From positions 310,001 through 374,000 of the forward strand of contig JAJFIA010000001.1 in NCBI GenBank assembly GCA_021775255.1: 64,000 bases of DNA, given 5' to 3'. A model generated the notes under the pieces. It saw nothing but the letters and a program-made list of their open reading frames with translations, did no database searches and had not been told where the DNA came from. The position numbers and the translations under genes were made by a program. Positions 46,758 through 56,062 of this stretch are shown here, one piece after another. This DNA is from Roseovarius sp. GTDB taxonomy: Bacteria; Pseudomonadota; Alphaproteobacteria; Rhodobacterales; Rhodobacteraceae. Position 1 is the first letter of the stretch. Each line of letters opens with the position of its first letter.

Positions 46758-46816
46758 CATGGGTGGGTTTCACCCACCCTACGGGCAATATGCAGGGTGG
46801 GTGAAACCCACCCATG
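46758..46816. repeat. 59-bp near-perfect palindrome between ftsW and murG
   Basis: Arms 46758-46780 and 46794-46816 are exact 23-bp inverted copies around a 13-base spacer (ACGGGCAATATGC). Each arm alone is also a hairpin (GGGTGGGT TTC ACCCACCC). A close match to the left arm plus part of the spacer occurs within murB at 39841-39866. It looks like a dispersed palindromic repeat. Confidence 0.8.
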
Positions 46817-46832
46817 TGGCCCAAAATCAACT

Positions 46833-47996
46833 TCATCTACGTCCTCGTATCATGTCTTTAACTCCGCCTTGCGGCCTTGCGCGCGTAAAGGCAAAAAGCA
46901 TGCCCAGCGCCAGACCGCCCGCCACCAGTGACGACCCGCCATAGCTCACAAACGGCAAGGTCATGCCCTTGGCCGGCAACAGCCGCACCGCCACCGCCAT
47001 ATTGATCATCGCCTGCGCGCCAAATATCGCCACCAGCCCGGTACCCGCAAGCCGGATAAAGGGATCACTTTCGCGCATCAACCGCAGCAATGACCGCAGC
47101 ACAATCGCCATATAAAGCGCGATGATGCAGAGCACCAGAATCAGCCCGTATTCCTCGGCCGCCACCGCAATGATGAAATCCGTATGGGCATCCGGCAAAG
47201 ACCATTTCACCTGCCCCTCGCCAACCCCCACACCAAATAATCCGCCCTCACGAATGGCATTGGCGGCATAGCCAAGCTGCGAGGTCGGGTCCACATCCGG
47301 CGATAGAAAACCGTTGATCCGGCCGGCAAAATGCTCGGAATTGGAATAGGCAAAGCTACCCACCGCAACGATGCCCCCGGCCATGATCAGCAACAGGATG
47401 ATCGGCGCACCGGCAACAAAATACATCACCCCCCAGCCAAACAGCATCAGCGCCGCCTGGCCAAAATCGGGCTGCAACGCCAGAAACCCCACAATCGCCA
47501 GCACCAGCGCAAAAGACCAGCTCAGCCCCGGTGGCCCGTTAATTTCCTGGCTGGCCGCCATCATCCACGCCGCCACCACAACAAATCCGGGCTTGAGAAA
47601 TTCCGAGGGCTGCACAGAGGCAAACCCCAATGAATACCAGCGCACCGCGCCCTTGCCATAATCGGTGCCAAAAACCGGCAGCAGCATCAGCGCCACAAAG
47701 GCCACAACAAACCCCATGACAGCCAGCCTGCGCACCGTGACCGGGCTCATCATCGAGGTCAGCATCATCGCCAACAGAGCCATGCCGCCAAATACCGCCT
47801 GTTTGTGTACGTAATAAAACGGCTCAAATCCATTTTTTTCGGCCAGAGGCGGTGACGCGGCCAGCCCCAGCAATATGCCCACCCCAAACAGGATCAGAAC
47901 ACAGGAAAACGCCCATTTATCAATCGTGCGCCACCATTTCGGAAGAACGGGCTCGCCGTTTTGGGCCGGAACCGCCCCATAGACCATCTCAGTCAT
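46833..47996 (-). CDS. ftsW: FtsW SEDS-family septal peptidoglycan polymerase
   Basis: A 387-residue polytopic inner-membrane protein of the SEDS family, about ten helices. Motifs include [77 protein letters not shown] and [20 protein letters not shown] (the C-terminal signature). The start at 47996 follows CAGGCGG; the 8-residue extension is rejected. It is downstream of murD in the usual order, though two plus-strand genes intervene here. Confidence 0.95.
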   Translation of the reverse strand: MTEMVYGAVPAQNGEPVLPKWWRTIDKWAFSCVLILFGVGILLGLAASPPLAEKNGFEPFYYVHKQAVFGGMALLAMMLTSMMSPVTVRRLAVMGFVVAFVALMLLPVFGTDYGKGAVRWYSLGFASVQPSEFLKPGFVVVAAWMMAASQEINGPPGLSWSFALVLAIVGFLALQPDFGQAALMLFGWGVMYFVAGAPIILLLIMAGGIVAVGSFAYSNSEHFAGRINGFLSPDVDPTSQLGYAANAIREGGLFGVGVGEGQVKWSLPDAHTDFIIAVAAEEYGLILVLCIIALYMAIVLRSLLRLMRESDPFIRLAGTGLVAIFGAQAMINMAVAVRLLPAKGMTLPFVSYGGSSLVAGGLALGMLFAFTRARPQGGVKDMIRGRR

Positions 47997-48139
47997 GTAA
48001 ACCGCCTGTATTCTGCTCAAAACCGCCCCGTTTTCGGGGTCTGTACCGTGATTCTAACGAATTTTACCGGCTACGGCTAGCCCTCTATTTCAGGGCAATG
48101 GGCCTTGCACAATCGCTCGATCCATGATGGGTGCGCATC

Positions 48140-49330
48140 ATGCAGGTGGATACTCTCATCCTTGGGGCCGGGGCGGCGGGCATGATGTGCGCGGCGCAGG
48201 CGGGCGGCAATTCAGGCAATCGGGTGCTGATCCTTGATCATGCCAAAGCCCCCGGTGAGAAAATCCGCATCTCGGGCGGCGGGCGCTGCAATTTCACCAA
48301 TCTGCATTGTGCCCCGGAAAATTTCCTGTCCCAGAACCCGCATTTCTGCAAATCCGCGCTTAAGTGCTACAGCCAACGGGATTTCATTGATCTTCTCGCC
48401 GCCCATAACATCGCGTGGCATGAAAAAACTTTAGGCCAGCTTTTTTGCGATAATTCCGCCCGTGATATCGTCACCATGCTGCGCGCCGAGATGGCTAAAT
48501 CCGGCGCTGAGCTGTGGCTCAAAACTTCGCTCAATGAAGTGTCCCATAATGGCAGCCAATTCACCGCCACGCTTGAATGCGAAGGCAAACGCCGCTCTGT
48601 GACGGCCCGCAATTTCGTTGTGGCCTGTGGTGGCAAATCCATCCCCGCCATGGGGGCCTCGGGCCAGGCCTATGACATTGCCCGCCAGTTTGGCCATGCG
48701 GTCACCGAAACACGCCCTGCGCTGGTGCCGCTGACCTTCTCTGACAATCCGTTCAAAGACCTCTCCGGCACCGCCCTGCCCGCGCGGGTGTCCAACCAGC
48801 GCAGCAGCTTTGACGAGGCCGTGCTCTTCACCCATCGCGGCCTTTCCGGCCCGGCGATCCTGCAAATCTCATCCTACTGGCGCGAGGGCGAAGAGATTAT
48901 CCTCAACCTTTGCCCGGTTGGCACGCTCTTCGACACGCTGCGCGCGCAACGCCAATCAACAGGCCGCCGCAACCTCACCACGGAACTGGCCCGCCACCTA
49001 CCGCAACGCCTGGTGGCGCATCTTGCGGACCCGCTGCACCTGACCGGCAACCTTGCCGATCAATCCGATACGCGGCTGCAAGAGATCACCCATGCGCTAA
49101 GCCACTGGCCCCTCACCCCCACCGGATCAGAAGGTTACCGCACCGCTGAAGTCACGTTAGGAGGCATCAGCACCGATGGTCTTTCATCGCAAACCATGAT
49201 GTCCAAAACCGTCCCCGGGCTTTATTTCATCGGCGAGGCCGTCGATGTCACCGGCTGGCTCGGCGGTTTCAATTTCCAATGGGCCTGGAGTTCAGGCTGG
49301 GCCGCCGGGCGCGCCATCCAAAACGTCTGA
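48140..49330 (+). CDS. BaiN/HI0933-type FAD-dependent oxidoreductase
   Basis: A 396-residue flavoprotein with the Rossmann motif VDTLILGAGAAGMMCAAQAG at the N-terminus, the signature ISGGGRCNFTNLHC (HI0933 family), FVVACGGKSIPAMGASGQAY, and the C-terminal GLYFIGEAVDVTGWLGGFN and FQWAWSSGWAAG. Family members are common but mostly uncharacterised; BaiN acts in bile acid dehydroxylation, which need not apply here. A GTG at 48131 gives three more residues; ATG at 48140 is preferred for alignment with the family. It is on the strand opposite to the dcw genes, inside that cluster. Confidence 0.83.
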   Translation: MQVDTLILGAGAAGMMCAAQAGGNSGNRVLILDHAKAPGEKIRISGGGRCNFTNLHCAPENFLSQNPHFCKSALKCYSQRDFIDLLAAHNIAWHEKTLGQLFCDNSARDIVTMLRAEMAKSGAELWLKTSLNEVSHNGSQFTATLECEGKRRSVTARNFVVACGGKSIPAMGASGQAYDIARQFGHAVTETRPALVPLTFSDNPFKDLSGTALPARVSNQRSSFDEAVLFTHRGLSGPAILQISSYWREGEEIILNLCPVGTLFDTLRAQRQSTGRRNLTTELARHLPQRLVAHLADPLHLTGNLADQSDTRLQEITHALSHWPLTPTGSEGYRTAEVTLGGISTDGLSSQTMMSKTVPGLYFIGEAVDVTGWLGGFNFQWAWSSGWAAGRAIQNV

Positions 49331-49516
49331 GCGCCATTTATGCCGGTGTAAATGGTAGCGTCGCGGGACTTAGTTGTCGTTCACTGTGGGTGCGAGATTT
49401 ACGGACGCCCAATCGGACCATCTGTCACGTTAGATAGAATGTTCCTTAGTCATTCTTGTTGCCGCGCGAGGATTGGTTCGCTACCTTTCTGGCAATCCAA
49501 CAGCCACGGGGACATA

Positions 49517-50422
49517 ATGGCGTCTGATCACCTTTTATACCACTATTGTTCCACTCAGACGGGCTTTGCTATCTTACAATCGCGCAAATTTCGATTATCG
49601 GCGCTTTCGGCAGCAAACGACAGTCTTGAGGGACGCGTCTTGGGTCGGGCCTTTTCCGAGTTGCTGCAAGCAAGCGGATTGCCAAATGGTGTGGTGGATG
49701 TTGCATCCGTGATCGTCGAAGGCTACCCGGATTCCACAGAGGGGTTTGCCTTCTGTCTTTCGGAGAAGGGTGATCTTCTGAGTCAATGGCGCGCCTATGC
49801 CCTTGACGGCACTGGTATTGCGATAGGTTTTCTACCTGAGGTGCTGGAAAAAGACTTCGGCAAGGTAAACTTCGGTACTCAATTTTATGAGTTGACCAAG
49901 GTTGAGTATGGCGATGCTGGCCTTCGGAAAGCTCTTATCTCAGTTGTAGAAGAGGTCAAGGGTCAGTTTTCTGAGTATGGTGAATTTGTGAGGCTGAGCG
50001 ATGACACAACAAAGGGCAGCGCTATGCGCGCGCTGTCTGATCGGCAAACAAATGTCCAAGGCCTGTTCTCTGGTACGCGGGATGACTCTAAAGAGCTTCT
50101 AGAGAGATTGATGAAAGTCCTCGCACCACTTCACTTTCTTATATACGGCACAAAGCCCCTGGCGTTTCATGAAGAATGCGAGTGGCGACTTTTGCGCTAT
50201 CGGCATCGGGTTGCGTTGGTTGATATAGAGTATTCTTCCGATGAAGTAACTGTGCGTCCATTCATCTCCTGCCTTGTAGCGGATCCAGCGCGAGATGTAA
50301 TTAATGAGGTAATTCTCGGGCCCAAGCACCGGTCAAATATTAACTGGGTGCGGGCTTTTCTAACCTCGGTTGGTTTGCCGCACGTGAATGTCACACAGTC
50401 TAAAATTGAAAGCTACCGCTAA
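49517..50422 (+). CDS. DUF2971 domain protein, AT-richer than neighbours
   Basis: A 301-residue cytosolic protein of the DUF2971 type: LLYHYCSTQTGFAILQSRKF at the N-terminus, LSALSAANDSLEGRVL, the conserved CLSEKGDLLSQWRAYALDG, GIAIGFLPEVLEKDF, and PLAFHEECEWRLLRY. No function is known to me for the family. Base composition is visibly lower in GC and codon use differs (more TTG, AAA, GAA, third-position A/T) than in flanking murein genes. It is flanked by non-coding sequence (49331-49516 and 50423-50498) that is also AT-richer. These features suggest recent horizontal insertion into the dcw cluster between ftsW and murD. A GGGGA ribosome site precedes ATG 49517. Confidence 0.75.
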   Translation: MASDHLLYHYCSTQTGFAILQSRKFRLSALSAANDSLEGRVLGRAFSELLQASGLPNGVVDVASVIVEGYPDSTEGFAFCLSEKGDLLSQWRAYALDGTGIAIGFLPEVLEKDFGKVNFGTQFYELTKVEYGDAGLRKALISVVEEVKGQFSEYGEFVRLSDDTTKGSAMRALSDRQTNVQGLFSGTRDDSKELLERLMKVLAPLHFLIYGTKPLAFHEECEWRLLRYRHRVALVDIEYSSDEVTVRPFISCLVADPARDVINEVILGPKHRSNINWVRAFLTSVGLPHVNVTQSKIESYR

Positions 50423-50498
50423 CTTAATTTGACCCAACTTTTGGCCCTACTGTGCTGCTCGTGCAAAAAGGTGGTCGCTAGACAGGGTGGATATAGAC

Positions 50499-51896
50499 TC
50501 AGAGTCGCCCTTCAACCTCAGCAATGAAATCCTCACCGCGCCGCTCAAAGCTGTCATATTGATCAAAGCTGGCTGCCGCCGGTGCCAGCAGCACGGTATC
50601 GCCGTCCTCAGCCTCGGCCATGGCGCGTTCCACAGCCTCGGCCATAGTGCCGCAGGTTTCCGCCTCAACCCCTTCAAGCTGCATCGCAAATTTTGCCGCC
50701 TCGCGCCCGATAACATAGGCCTTGGTCACATTATCAAACCCCGGTTTCAGCCCGGCAAGCCCGCCATCCTTTTCCAGCCCGCCACAGATCCAGCGGATAT
50801 TTTTAAACGCCATCAACGCCTGCAAAGCGCTTTCGACATTGGTGGCTTTGCTGTCATTGACAAAGGTTACGCCGCCCTTTTGCGCAATGATCTGGCTGCG
50901 ATGCGGCAGGCCCTGAAAACTGGCAAACGCCTTCTCAATCACCTTCGGCGCAAGCCCCAACGTGCGACAGACCGCATAAGCCGCGCAGGCATTCTGGTGA
51001 TTATGCCGCCCTGGCAGGCTTGTGATACTGCGCAGATCAACCGATCCGGCCTGCCGCCCCTTGCGGTATTCACTCAAAAAACCTTTGGGTGCAAAAACCG
51101 ACCATCCCGGCCCGGTGAGCTTGCGCGTGACCGAGATGCGCATCACCCGGTCATCGCCGGGGCCCTCGCTGAGCTGACCGGCCAGAAATTCGCCCTCATT
51201 CTCATCCACGCCGATAATGGCCCGGTCCGGCCCGCCCTCGGCAAACAGCCTGCGTTTGGCGGCGAAATACCCGCCAAGCCCGCCATGCCGGTCCAGATGA
51301 TCCGGGCTGAGATTGGTAAACACCGCCACATCCGGCGTCAAGGCGCGGGCAAGCTCGGTCTGATAGGAGGACAGTTCCAGCACCACCACCCCGCCATCTA
51401 CCGGCGGCGCGATATCCAGAACCCCGCGGCCAATATTGCCCGCCAGTTGCGCCTCGCGGCCCGCCTCGCACAGGATATGATGAATAAGCGCCGCGGTGGT
51501 GGATTTACCGTTTGATCCGGTCACCGCCACCACCCGTGGCATCACATCGAAATTGTCCCACTCCGGCGTGGCCACCGAGCGAAAGAACAGCCCGATATCA
51601 TTATCCACCGGCACACCGGCCCTCAAAGCGGCCTTCACAACCTTGTTGGGCGCGGGATAAAGATGCGCAATTCCGGGGCTGACAATCAGGCTGCTCACCC
51701 CCTCAAAAGCACCCTCACGGGCCAGATCACGGATCTTGAAACCGTCAGTTTCGGCGGCCTCGCGCGCCGCCGGATTATCATCCCAACAGATCGCGGTTGC
51801 GCCGCCCGCCTCAAGCGCACGCGCGGCTGAACGCCCCGAACGCCCCAGCCCCAGCACCGCCACCTTGCAATTTTCAAACCCTTGAACCGGGATCAT
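50499..51896 (-). CDS. murD: UDP-N-acetylmuramoylalanine--D-glutamate ligase MurD
   Basis: A 465-residue cytosolic Mur ligase adding D-Glu. Motifs: [20 protein letters not shown], the ATP loop [65 protein letters not shown] and [17 protein letters not shown]. Length is as usual. The start at 51896 (MIPVQGFE) has a GGGGCGG upstream; a GTG extension by six residues is possible. mraY and murF, normally found directly upstream, are not in the window; instead a tandem repeat and tRNA-Leu lie there, so the cluster is broken at this point. Confidence 0.95.
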   Translation of the reverse strand: MIPVQGFENCKVAVLGLGRSGRSAARALEAGGATAICWDDNPAAREAAETDGFKIRDLAREGAFEGVSSLIVSPGIAHLYPAPNKVVKAALRAGVPVDNDIGLFFRSVATPEWDNFDVMPRVVAVTGSNGKSTTAALIHHILCEAGREAQLAGNIGRGVLDIAPPVDGGVVVLELSSYQTELARALTPDVAVFTNLSPDHLDRHGGLGGYFAAKRRLFAEGGPDRAIIGVDENEGEFLAGQLSEGPGDDRVMRISVTRKLTGPGWSVFAPKGFLSEYRKGRQAGSVDLRSITSLPGRHNHQNACAAYAVCRTLGLAPKVIEKAFASFQGLPHRSQIIAQKGGVTFVNDSKATNVESALQALMAFKNIRWICGGLEKDGGLAGLKPGFDNVTKAYVIGREAAKFAMQLEGVEAETCGTMAEAVERAMAEAEDGDTVLLAPAAASFDQYDSFERRGEDFIAEVEGRL

Positions 51897-51981
51897 CGCG
51901 CCGCCCCATTTCACACTGCCCCTGTTTACGGCGCGCAGGGATTGAGCGCAATTGGCAAAGGATGATCAGGTGTAATTCATG

Positions 51982-52058
51982 GCAACATGGCGGGGCAACA
52001 TTGGGGGGCAACATTGGGGGGCAACATTGGCGGGCAACATGGCGGGGCAGCATGGGGA
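51982..52058 (+). repeat. 13-bp tandem repeat, six copies, upstream of murD
   Basis: Six head-to-tail units of a 13-bp motif, consensus GGCAACATTGGGG (units start at 51982, 51995, 52008, 52021, 52034 and 52047; the last is 12 nt). Units 1 and 5 share the ATGGCGG variant. It lies in the 291-base gap between murD and tRNA-Leu, whose remainder (51897-51981 and 52059-52187) holds no recognisable gene. Confidence 0.88.
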
Positions 52059-52187
52059 AAATGATAATGGTGCAGCGGGGCACAGATTCCTCAAACAATG
52101 TGCAACAAAGCGACTAAGCGGTCGCCGGGCGGCCAGCCCGCGCCGTCGCAGGCGTGAGCAAAAGCGAACTTGCCGTAAGATAAATAC

Positions 52188-52273
52188 TGGTGCCCAAGGA
52201 GAGACTCGAACTCTCAAGGTATTGCTACCGGGGGATTTTGAATCCCCTGCGTCTACCATTCCGCCACTTGGGC
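52188..52273 (-). tRNA. tRNA-Leu (CAA)
   Basis: Read on the minus strand, 86 nt with the encoded 3' CCA. The acceptor stem is GCCCAAG/CTTGGGC, the D-arm contains GAATGGTAGACGC, and the anticodon stem-loop is GGGGATTCAAAATCCCC giving anticodon CAA. A class II variable arm (GGTAGCAATACC) precedes the T-arm GAGAGTTCGAGTCTCTC. All features match leucine tRNA. Confidence 0.96.
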
Positions 52274-52412
52274 ACGGGAGGCAAGCTCTAGCGAAACCTG
52301 TGCCCCGCGTCCAGTACCTTCGGAGTATTTTTTACCATGGCAGCGGCAGGGCTTGACCGGCCCCGCAAGGCATGGTCTGAGAAGGCCCGCGCCCCTGAAG
52401 CTGGTAATCTTT

Positions 52413-52991
52413 ATGCTCAATCGCCTTTATACCCGAACCCTGGCCCTCGCAGATCATCCGCGCGCCCTGTGGCTGCTGGCTTTGGTGGCGTTTGTGGAAA
52501 GCTCGGTGTTTCCGATCCCGCCGGATGTATTGATCATTCCGATGATCATCGCCCGGCCAAACCGGGCCTGGCTGATTGCCTCGGTGGCGCTGGTGGCGTC
52601 GGTGATTGGCGGCATGCTGGGCTATGCCATCGGGGCGTTCGCCTATGATCAGATCGGTCAGCCCATTCTGGCCACATTGGGCAAGGCCGATGCGATGGCG
52701 GAATTCAGCACGAAATTCAACGATTTTGGCTTTTGGGCCGTACTGACAGCCGGGATCACCCCTTTTCCCTACAAGGTGATCACCATCATGTCAGGCTGGA
52801 CGGGCATGCCGATCGGCACTTTCATTGCCACCTCGATACTGGCCCGGGGGCTGCGGTTTTTCATATTGGCGGGGCTATTGTGGAAATACGGCGCGCCGAT
52901 CCGTGATTTCATTGAAAAGCGGCTGGGGCTGATGAGCATCCTCTTTGTCATCCTGCTGTTTGGCGGATTTTATCTGGTGAGGTATCTATGA
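52413..52991 (+). CDS. YqaA/DedA-type (SNARE-associated) membrane protein
   Basis: A 192-residue inner-membrane protein. It contains LLALVAFVESSVFPIPPDVL and LIIPMIIARPNRAWL, the re-entrant-type motif typical of DedA/YqaA proteins, then VASVIGGMLGYAIGAFAYDQ and FWAVLTAGITPFPYKVITIMSG. DedA-family proteins are implicated in lipid carrier or proton-dependent transport. The start at 52413 is chosen since upstream residues are unlike the family; the ribosome site is weak. Its stop overlaps the start of the dsbB-like gene (ATGA), so the two are cotranslated. Confidence 0.82.
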   Translation: MLNRLYTRTLALADHPRALWLLALVAFVESSVFPIPPDVLIIPMIIARPNRAWLIASVALVASVIGGMLGYAIGAFAYDQIGQPILATLGKADAMAEFSTKFNDFGFWAVLTAGITPFPYKVITIMSGWTGMPIGTFIATSILARGLRFFILAGLLWKYGAPIRDFIEKRLGLMSILFVILLFGGFYLVRYL

Positions 52992-53455
52992 ATTTGACGG
53001 CACAACAAAAGCTGATTGTCCTGGCGGCTGGCGGCTCGGCCGCTTTGATGCTGGGGGCGCTTGGATTCCAGTATATCGGCGGCATGGCCCCCTGTAAATT
53101 ATGCATATGGCAGCGCTATCCGCATGTTATTGCAATCATGATTGGCCTCCTGGCCTTCTGGCTTCCGGGCCGGATACTGCCATTTTTCGGGGCGCTCGCG
53201 GCGCTGACAACCGGCGTGATCGGGCTTTATCACACAGGGGTCGAGCGCGATTGGTGGCAAGGCCCGACATCGTGCACATCCTCGGGCACATCCGGGCTCA
53301 GCACGAATGAATTGCTGGATCAGATCATGAATGCCCCGCTGATCCGTTGTGACGAGGTGCCGTGGGAGATGTTCAGCCTGTCGATGGCCAGTTGGAATGC
53401 TATTGCCTCTTTGGCCCTTGTCGGCCTTTGGCTGCTCGCCGCCCGGGCCAGATAG
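52988..53455 (+). CDS. dsbB: DsbB-family disulfide bond formation protein
   Basis: A 155-residue inner-membrane protein with four hydrophobic segments. The first cysteine pair is in APCKLCIWQRYPH (residues about 35-40), which also has the conserved quinone-side arginine. The second pair is probably the Cys in PTSCTSSGT and the Cys in IRCDEVPW. DsbB reoxidises the periplasmic oxidase DsbA and passes electrons to quinone. A dsbA partner is not adjacent. It overlaps the YqaA gene by ATGA and is followed by a palindromic repeat of family A. Confidence 0.87.
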   Translation: MNLTAQQKLIVLAAGGSAALMLGALGFQYIGGMAPCKLCIWQRYPHVIAIMIGLLAFWLPGRILPFFGALAALTTGVIGLYHTGVERDWWQGPTSCTSSGTSGLSTNELLDQIMNAPLIRCDEVPWEMFSLSMASWNAIASLALVGLWLLAARAR

Positions 53456-53457
53456 CC

Positions 53458-53514
53458 GCTCATCGGGCCCTCACGTGCCCGCCTCGCGAGGCCGCCCCGT
53501 AAGGGCGGATGAGC
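53458..53514. repeat. Palindromic intergenic repeat, family A, copy 2 (cloverleaf-like)
   Basis: A 57-nt copy of the 23119 element, placed 3 bases after the dsbB-like stop. The same outer arms GCTCATC/GATGAGC and central palindrome GCCTCGCGAGGC are present. Arm three is CCGCCC/GGGCGG, one base pair longer than copy 1, with loop CGTAA, so the stem is kept while the sequence changed. Confidence 0.75.
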
Positions 53515-53520
53515 AGTGCC

Positions 53521-53949
53521 TTACGACGCTGATTTTCGCGTACTCAGAAGCAGGCTGGTTTCAGAATGCGCCACGCCATCAAAGCGGCGTATCTGCGCCA
53601 GCACCGTATCCAGCTCTTCCAGTGTCGTGGTGCCAATTTCAACGATCATATCCCAGCGGCCATTGGTGGTATGGCATGTCCGCACCTGTGACAGGCCATT
53701 AAGCTGCCGGATGATCCGCTCGGTGCCGCGCCCTTCGATCCCCAGCATCATCAACCCGCGCACCGGATCGCGGGCCGCATCGCCTTTGAGCACCACCGTA
53801 AATCCTACAATCACACCGGCAACACGCAACCGTTCAATCCGGGCCCGCACGGTGGTGCGCGACACGCCCAATTCCAGCGCAAGATCCGAAAGCGAGGCCC
53901 GTGCATTGTGACGCAGGGCAGAAATCAGCCGTTGATCCGTATTATCCAT
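53521..53949 (-). CDS. Lrp/AsnC-family transcriptional regulator
   Basis: A 142-residue DNA-binding protein: an N-terminal winged helix-turn-helix (TDQRLISALRHNARASLSDL, LALELGVSRTTVRARIERL) and a C-terminal RAM effector domain (VVLKGDAARDPVRGLMMLGI, QVRTCHTTNGRWDMIVEIG). Lrp/AsnC proteins sense amino acids. It is divergent from the arginase-ocd pair across a 116-base AT-rich region (53950-54065), the usual position for a regulator of the adjacent catabolic genes, so it probably controls arginine/ornithine use. The ATG at 53949 is the only sensible start. Confidence 0.9.
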   Translation of the reverse strand: MDNTDQRLISALRHNARASLSDLALELGVSRTTVRARIERLRVAGVIVGFTVVLKGDAARDPVRGLMMLGIEGRGTERIIRQLNGLSQVRTCHTTNGRWDMIVEIGTTTLEELDTVLAQIRRFDGVAHSETSLLLSTRKSAS

Positions 53950-54065
53950 TTTGGAACTCCAGACATGCGATTCGGATAATTATACCACAAATAGCACAAA
54001 TTGCTCCCTGTTTGCCTCCTCAATTCGGAGAAACCATGGGCCTTAATCAGATAATTGAGGCCAAC

Positions 54066-54995
54066 ATGACCCAAAAAACCTGCATTCTGGTCGGCGCGCC
54101 GGTTGATAGCGGCAAAAAACGCCGCGGCTGCCTGATGGGGCCGGATGCCTACCGTGTCGCCGGCATTTCCGAGGCGCTTAACGATTTGGGCCACCGCGTC
54201 ACGGATCGGGGCAATCTGACCCCGGCACTGATTGACCCGCCCAAAGGGGCCCCCGGCCACCTGCATGCCCCCGCTGAAACAATCGGCTGGACCATCACTT
54301 TGGCGCAGGCCGCCGAAGAAGCGATGCACAGTGGCTTGCCAATCTTGTTGGGCGGCGATCACAGCCTGTCACTTGGCTCGGTCACCGGCGTTGCCAATTA
54401 CGCCGCCAGCATCAACCGGCCGCAATTCGTGCTCTGGCTCGATGCCCACAGCGATTATCACACCCCCCACAGTACCGCCTCGGGCAATCTGCATGGCACG
54501 CCGGTGGGGTATCTTGCCGGGCGCGAGGGGTTTGATGGCTTTCCCGAGGTGAAAAACCCGGTGCCGCAGGAAAACATCTGCCTGCTTGGGCTGCGTTCGG
54601 TTGACGGGCCGGAACGCGAAACCCTGCAGCAAACCAAAATTCATTGCCATGACATGCGCGAAATAGACGAGACCGGCATTGCCAAACCTCTCGCGGGTTT
54701 TCTGGCGCAGGTTGCACGGGCAAACGGCATGTTGCATGTCTCGCTGGATGTGGATTTTCTCGACCCTTCCTTTGCCCCTGCCGTGGGCACCACCGTGCCC
54801 GGTGGCGCCACCATGCGCGAGGCGCATCTGGTGATGGAAATGCTGCACGATAGCGGCCTCATGACCTCGCTTGATCTGGTCGAGCTGAACCCCTTTCTTG
54901 ATGAGAAGGGCCGCACGGCACAGGTGATGGTTGATCTGACGGCCTCGGCTTTTGGCCGCCGCGTGTTTGACCGCCCCACCCGCGCCTATAGCTGA
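54066..54995 (+). CDS. Arginase
   Basis: A 309-residue binuclear manganese hydrolase converting arginine to ornithine and urea. The ureohydrolase metal motifs are visible: LLGGDHSLSLG (first His), LWLDAHSDYHTP (DAHxD type) and LHVSLDVDFLDPSFAP (SxDxDxxDP type). The N-terminus CILVGAPVDSGKKRRGCLMG fits arginase rather than agmatinase. The start at 54066 has TGAGG upstream; an in-frame ATG at 54036 with GGAG is an alternative. It lies 14 bases upstream of ornithine cyclodeaminase, so the pair takes arginine to proline. Confidence 0.9.
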   Translation: MTQKTCILVGAPVDSGKKRRGCLMGPDAYRVAGISEALNDLGHRVTDRGNLTPALIDPPKGAPGHLHAPAETIGWTITLAQAAEEAMHSGLPILLGGDHSLSLGSVTGVANYAASINRPQFVLWLDAHSDYHTPHSTASGNLHGTPVGYLAGREGFDGFPEVKNPVPQENICLLGLRSVDGPERETLQQTKIHCHDMREIDETGIAKPLAGFLAQVARANGMLHVSLDVDFLDPSFAPAVGTTVPGGATMREAHLVMEMLHDSGLMTSLDLVELNPFLDEKGRTAQVMVDLTASAFGRRVFDRPTRAYS

Positions 54996-55009
54996 AGGAG
55001 CCCCTGGCA

Positions 55010-56062
55010 ATGGACAATCTTTCCCCCTCCCCCAAGGCGCTGGTGCCTTTTGTGTCTGTCGATCACATGATGCAGCTTATTCATCATGTGGGTATTGAGC
55101 CAATGCTGCGCGGCCTTGCGGATTATATCGAGGCCGATTTCAAACGCTGGGAGCTGTTTGACAAAACCCCGCGCATTGCCTCGCATTCAGCTGAGGGGGT
55201 GATTGAGCTGATGCCCACCTCGGATGGGGAGGTTTACGGTTTCAAATATGTCAACGGCCATCCCAGCAACACCAAGAAGGGCCTGCAAACCGTCACCGCC
55301 TTTGGCCTCCTGGCCAATGTTGGCAATGGCTATCCGGTGCTCTTGTCGGAAATGACCATGCTCACGGCGATGCGCACCGCCGCCACCTCGGCGATGGTGG
55401 CCAAGCATCTGATGCCGAAAGGGGCCGATACCATGGCGATGATCGGCAATGGTGCGCAATCGGAATTTCAGACCCTGGCGATGAAGGCGGTCTGCGGCCT
55501 CAAATCCGTGCGGCTTTACGATATTGACAGCAAGGCCACCGAAAAAGCAGCCCGCAATCTCAGCGGGATGGGCATCAACGTGGTGCAATGCGACAATGCC
55601 GAAGGCGCCATGGAGGGTGCCGGGATCATCACCACCTGCACCGCCGACAAACAATATGCCACCATCCTCACCGACAACATGATCGGCGCAGGCGTGCATA
55701 TCAACGCCATCGGCGGCGATTGCCCCGGCAAGACCGAGCTGGCCCCGGCCATACTGCACCGCGCGGATATTTTTGTGGAATACCCCGAGCAAACCCGCAT
55801 CGAGGGCGAAATTCAGCAGCTTGATGCTGAATATCCGGTGACGGAACTGTGGCAGGTGATCAATGGCACCGCCAAGGGCCGCACCAGCGACCGGCAGATC
55901 ACCCTGTTTGATTCCGTGGGATTTGCCATCGAGGATTTCAGCGCCCTGCGCTATGTGCGCGACCATATCAAGGGCACCGGGTATTATATTGATCTGGATC
56001 TGCTGGCTGATCCCGATGATCCGCGCGATCTGTTTGGCATGTTAATTCGCGCGGCCCCTTAG
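55010..56062 (+). CDS. Ornithine cyclodeaminase
   Basis: A 350-residue NAD-dependent enzyme of the OCD/mu-crystallin family that converts ornithine to proline and ammonia. Motifs: SHSAEGVIELMPTSDGEVYG, VNGHPSNTKKGLQTVTAFG, the Rossmann loop MAMIGNGAQSEFQTLAMKAV, and AIGGDCPGKTELAPAILHRA containing the catalytic aspartate. Length and the C-terminal extension match true ornithine cyclodeaminases. GAAGGAG precedes the ATG. It is directly downstream of arginase and probably co-transcribed. Confidence 0.92.
   Translation: MDNLSPSPKALVPFVSVDHMMQLIHHVGIEPMLRGLADYIEADFKRWELFDKTPRIASHSAEGVIELMPTSDGEVYGFKYVNGHPSNTKKGLQTVTAFGLLANVGNGYPVLLSEMTMLTAMRTAATSAMVAKHLMPKGADTMAMIGNGAQSEFQTLAMKAVCGLKSVRLYDIDSKATEKAARNLSGMGINVVQCDNAEGAMEGAGIITTCTADKQYATILTDNMIGAGVHINAIGGDCPGKTELAPAILHRADIFVEYPEQTRIEGEIQQLDAEYPVTELWQVINGTAKGRTSDRQITLFDSVGFAIEDFSALRYVRDHIKGTGYYIDLDLLADPDDPRDLFGMLIRAAP

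Noticed and set aside
51982..52058. CRISPR array
   Set aside because: Units are 13 bp and directly abut with no spacers; there are no cas genes.
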